The notes beneath the pieces are model-generated. The model was not told where the DNA came from. It saw only the letters and a list, made by a program, of their open reading frames with translations, and ran no database searches. This document shows positions 13,623 through 15,282 of a stretch of 15,282 bases of DNA, one piece after another; within the stretch, counting starts at the first letter, position 1; every line of letters begins with the position of its first letter. The translations under genes were made by a program, and so were the position numbers. The stretch lies in contig JAKSBM010001039.1 in NCBI GenBank assembly GCA_022361135.1, positions 1 to 15,282 of the forward strand. Reading direction: 5' to 3'. The stretch comes from Desulfobacterales bacterium. Its GTDB lineage: Bacteria; Desulfobacterota; Desulfobacteria; Desulfobacterales; Desulfobacteraceae.

Positions 13623-13637
13623 ACCAAAGGAATTCCC

Positions 13638-14138
13638 ATGTCACAGCATTCCGATCCCAGTCGGAGTCATGACCTTTTCGGCGCATTGCTGGGGCTGGCC
13701 GCCCTGGCAATGCTCCTGCTCAGCCCCTGGCAGGTGGATACCACGGGTCCGGATCCCTTTTACAAGGGTCCCTTGCTCTTCCCCCTCATGGTGCTGGGCA
13801 TGACCCTGGCCGGTTCCCTGCCCTCCATGTGGCGACTGATGAAACCGGCCCCGGGCGCCTCCTGGTACCTGGACGGGGCCGGCTTTCCCCGTCGCCCCCT
13901 GGTCATGCTCTGCTTTTTAATTGTTTTCCTGGCCGCCCTGCCCCTGGTGGGCATGGAAGCGTCCACCTGGCTTTTTCTCACCATTTCATTGAAATACCTG
14001 AAACAGGACAGCCGGATGAAACTCATCCTCATCCCGGCCCTGGTCACCCTGATCCTCTACCTGGTCTTCAAGGTTTTCCTGGACATCTGGTTCCCGGAGC
14101 CCCTGGTCATGGAATGGCTGTTTACGGGGGGTAAATAA
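13638..14138 (+). CDS. tctB: TTT transporter small membrane subunit TctB
   Basis: This is a 166-aa membrane protein with hydrophobic segments near residues 12-30, 44-66, 86-105 and 127-150, typical of the TctB family in length and layout. 'GPDPFYKGPLLFPLMVLG' (37-54) is the conserved periplasmic loop and second helix. It pairs with TctA to form the pump that takes ligand from TctC, driven by an ion gradient. The ATG at 13638 has AAAGGAA upstream. tctA starts 12 bp after the stop. The sequence of this subunit is always variable, so the assignment rests on topology plus order between tctC and tctA. Confidence 0.88.
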   Translation: MSQHSDPSRSHDLFGALLGLAALAMLLLSPWQVDTTGPDPFYKGPLLFPLMVLGMTLAGSLPSMWRLMKPAPGASWYLDGAGFPRRPLVMLCFLIVFLAALPLVGMEASTWLFLTISLKYLKQDSRMKLILIPALVTLILYLVFKVFLDIWFPEPLVMEWLFTGGK

Positions 14139-14150
14139 TGGAGGTTACCC

Positions 14151-15282
14151 ATGTTTGAAACCCTGAGCGCCGGCATTGCCGCCGCATTGGCACCGGCCAA
14201 CCTCATCGCCCTGTTATTCGGCAGTTTCACCGGTATTATCGTGGGCATTCTCCCGGGCCTTGGCCCCATGGTGGGCATGGTGGTCCTGCTCCCCTTTTCC
14301 TTTGCCTTTTCCCCGGACGTGGCCCTTTCCCTTTTACTGGGCGTCTTCTGCGGGGGGTATTTCGGCGGGGCCGTGCCTGCGGTCCTTTTGCGCACCCCCG
14401 GGGTGCCCTCCTCCCTGGTCACCAGCTTTGACGGCTATCCCCTGACCCAGAAGGGAGAAGCCCAGACCGCACTGAGTGCCGCCCTCCTCGGTTCCTTTGC
14501 CGGAGGCATCATCTCCGTGGTCATCCTGGTCTTCCTGGCCCCGGCCCTGGCCCATGTGGCCGCCAGTTTCGGCCCGCCGGAATACCTCGCCATTGCCGTC
14601 TTCGGCGTGGTCCTGGTGGTCATGGCCTTCCGCCAGCAGCTGGCCCGGGGTATCATGCTGTTGGGATTGGGATTTTTCCTCTCCTGCATCGGCATCGACG
14701 GCACCACCCTGGGCGAACGCTATTGCTTCGGTACCCTGATCATGCAGAACGGCCTGGACCTGGTCCCCATCTGTCTGGGGCTCTTCGGCATCGGACAGAC
14801 CCTGCTTCTCATTGAGAAAAATGTCCTCCAGAGCGGCAACGTGAACCTGTCCCGCTCTTCCCTGGACTTTTCCCGGCTCTTTGCCATGTTCAAATATTGG
14901 AAAACCCTGATCCGATCCGGGGTCATCGGTACCTTTGTGGGCCTTTTGCCCGGTACCGGGTCCATCCTGGCCTCCTTTATTTCCTACGATGCGGCCAAGC
15001 GCCTCTCCCCGGAAAAGGAAAAATTCGGTCAGGGCACCCCCGAAGGTTGCATTGCCTCGGAGGCGGGGAACAACGCCGTGCCCGCCGGGGCCATGATTCC
15101 CCTGCTCACCCTGGGCATCCCCGGGGATGCATTGAGCGCCGTATTGCTGGGGGTTTTCACCATCAACGGCATCTACCCCGGCCCCCTGCTCCTGGTCAAG
15201 GAGCCGGTGTTGATCTCCACCCTCTACGCCTCCATGTTCCTCATCAACATCGTGGCCTTTGCCATGCTGGCGGTCTGGCTCA
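14151..15282 (+). CDS. tctA: TTT transporter large membrane subunit TctA (3' end cut by window)
   Basis: About 377 of the usual roughly 500 residues are present, and the reading frame is still open at the window end. It carries the TctA signature repeats: 'GIIVGILPGLGPMVG' (28-42) and 'GTFVGLLPGTGSILASFISYDAAKR' (from 260), with 'GGYFGGAVPAVLLRTPGVPSS' (68-88) and 'GTPEGCIASEAGNNAVPAGAMIPLLTLGIPGDALSAVLLG' later, all highly conserved in the family. Many transmembrane helices are evident. The ATG at 14151 has GGAGG with a 6-base spacer. An ATG at 14138 is out of frame and stops after six codons. It forms the ion-coupled carrier with TctB. Confidence 0.95.
   Translation, partial: MFETLSAGIAAALAPANLIALLFGSFTGIIVGILPGLGPMVGMVVLLPFSFAFSPDVALSLLLGVFCGGYFGGAVPAVLLRTPGVPSSLVTSFDGYPLTQKGEAQTALSAALLGSFAGGIISVVILVFLAPALAHVAASFGPPEYLAIAVFGVVLVVMAFRQQLARGIMLLGLGFFLSCIGIDGTTLGERYCFGTLIMQNGLDLVPICLGLFGIGQTLLLIEKNVLQSGNVNLSRSSLDFSRLFAMFKYWKTLIRSGVIGTFVGLLPGTGSILASFISYDAAKRLSPEKEKFGQGTPEGCIASEAGNNAVPAGAMIPLLTLGIPGDALSAVLLGVFTINGIYPGPLLLVKEPVLISTLYASMFLINIVAFAMLAVWL

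Noticed and set aside
14138..14158. ATG overlapping the tctB stop
   Set aside because: Stops after six codons; the true tctA start is ATG 14151.

Overview
The window is GC-rich, densely coded and purely chromosomal in look. It shows no rRNA, tRNA, CRISPR array, insertion sequence or phage gene. A Desulfobacterota (deltaproteobacterial, Desulfobacteraceae-like) source is inferred from the gene families: a SlyD-like/methyltransferase fusion, a rubrerythrin-type ferritin, a DUF523-DUF1722 protein and a tripartite tricarboxylate (TTT) transporter. This is an inference from family habits, not a database match.

Layout. (1) 1-3810, plus strand: the last codons of a probable ABC ATPase, an 864-aa FtsX-type ABC permease, and an AttH/CrtC-like lipocalin-fold lipoprotein. 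Junctions of 4 bp overlap and 2 bp gap make this one envelope ABC operon. (2) 3797-7018, minus strand, read from right to left: a conserved 171-aa protein of unknown function, an NAD(P)-binding SDR fused to DUF2867, and a metallo-beta-lactamase-fold probable lipoprotein of the NAPE-PLD/UlaG type. The last two overlap by ATGA. (3) 7019-7344: an AT-rich divergent control region with inverted repeats. (4) 7345-10088, plus strand: a DUF523-DUF1722 (TudS/YbgA-like) protein, then a tight pair made of a SlyD-like-domain/SAM-methyltransferase fusion and a ferritin-like di-iron protein. A strong hairpin at 10109-10154 ends this block and the facing one. (5) 10172-11639, minus strand: an MFS exporter and a 90-aa ribbon-helix-helix-like protein whose start lies inside the end of the MFS gene. 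A good sigma-70-type promoter at 11698-11726 is followed by a dyad-symmetric putative operator. (6) 11640-11934: a control region with two further inverted repeats. (7) 11935 to the window end, plus strand: a GntR/FadR-family regulator overlapping tctC by ATGA, then tctB and a tctA that runs off the window.

How the genes work together. The TTT block is a self-contained uptake unit. A periplasmic binding protein (TctC) delivers a carboxylate-type ligand to a TctA/TctB membrane pump, and the co-transcribed FCD-type regulator probably senses the ligand or a metabolite and binds the palindromes just upstream. The first operon resembles AttEFGH-type envelope ABC systems. The centre of the window (SDR-DUF2867, unknown 171-aa protein, DUF523-DUF1722) groups families that in other proteobacteria often travel with stress or photolyase-associated loci, but no photolyase is present here.

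Points most worth a second look are the near-perfect 30-bp palindrome and the odd start codon of the GntR gene, the SlyD-like/methyltransferase fusion paired with a ferritin-like protein, the Ser-for-Cys change in the DUF523 domain, and the dyad operator with a nested tandem repeat in front of the MFS/RHH operon.
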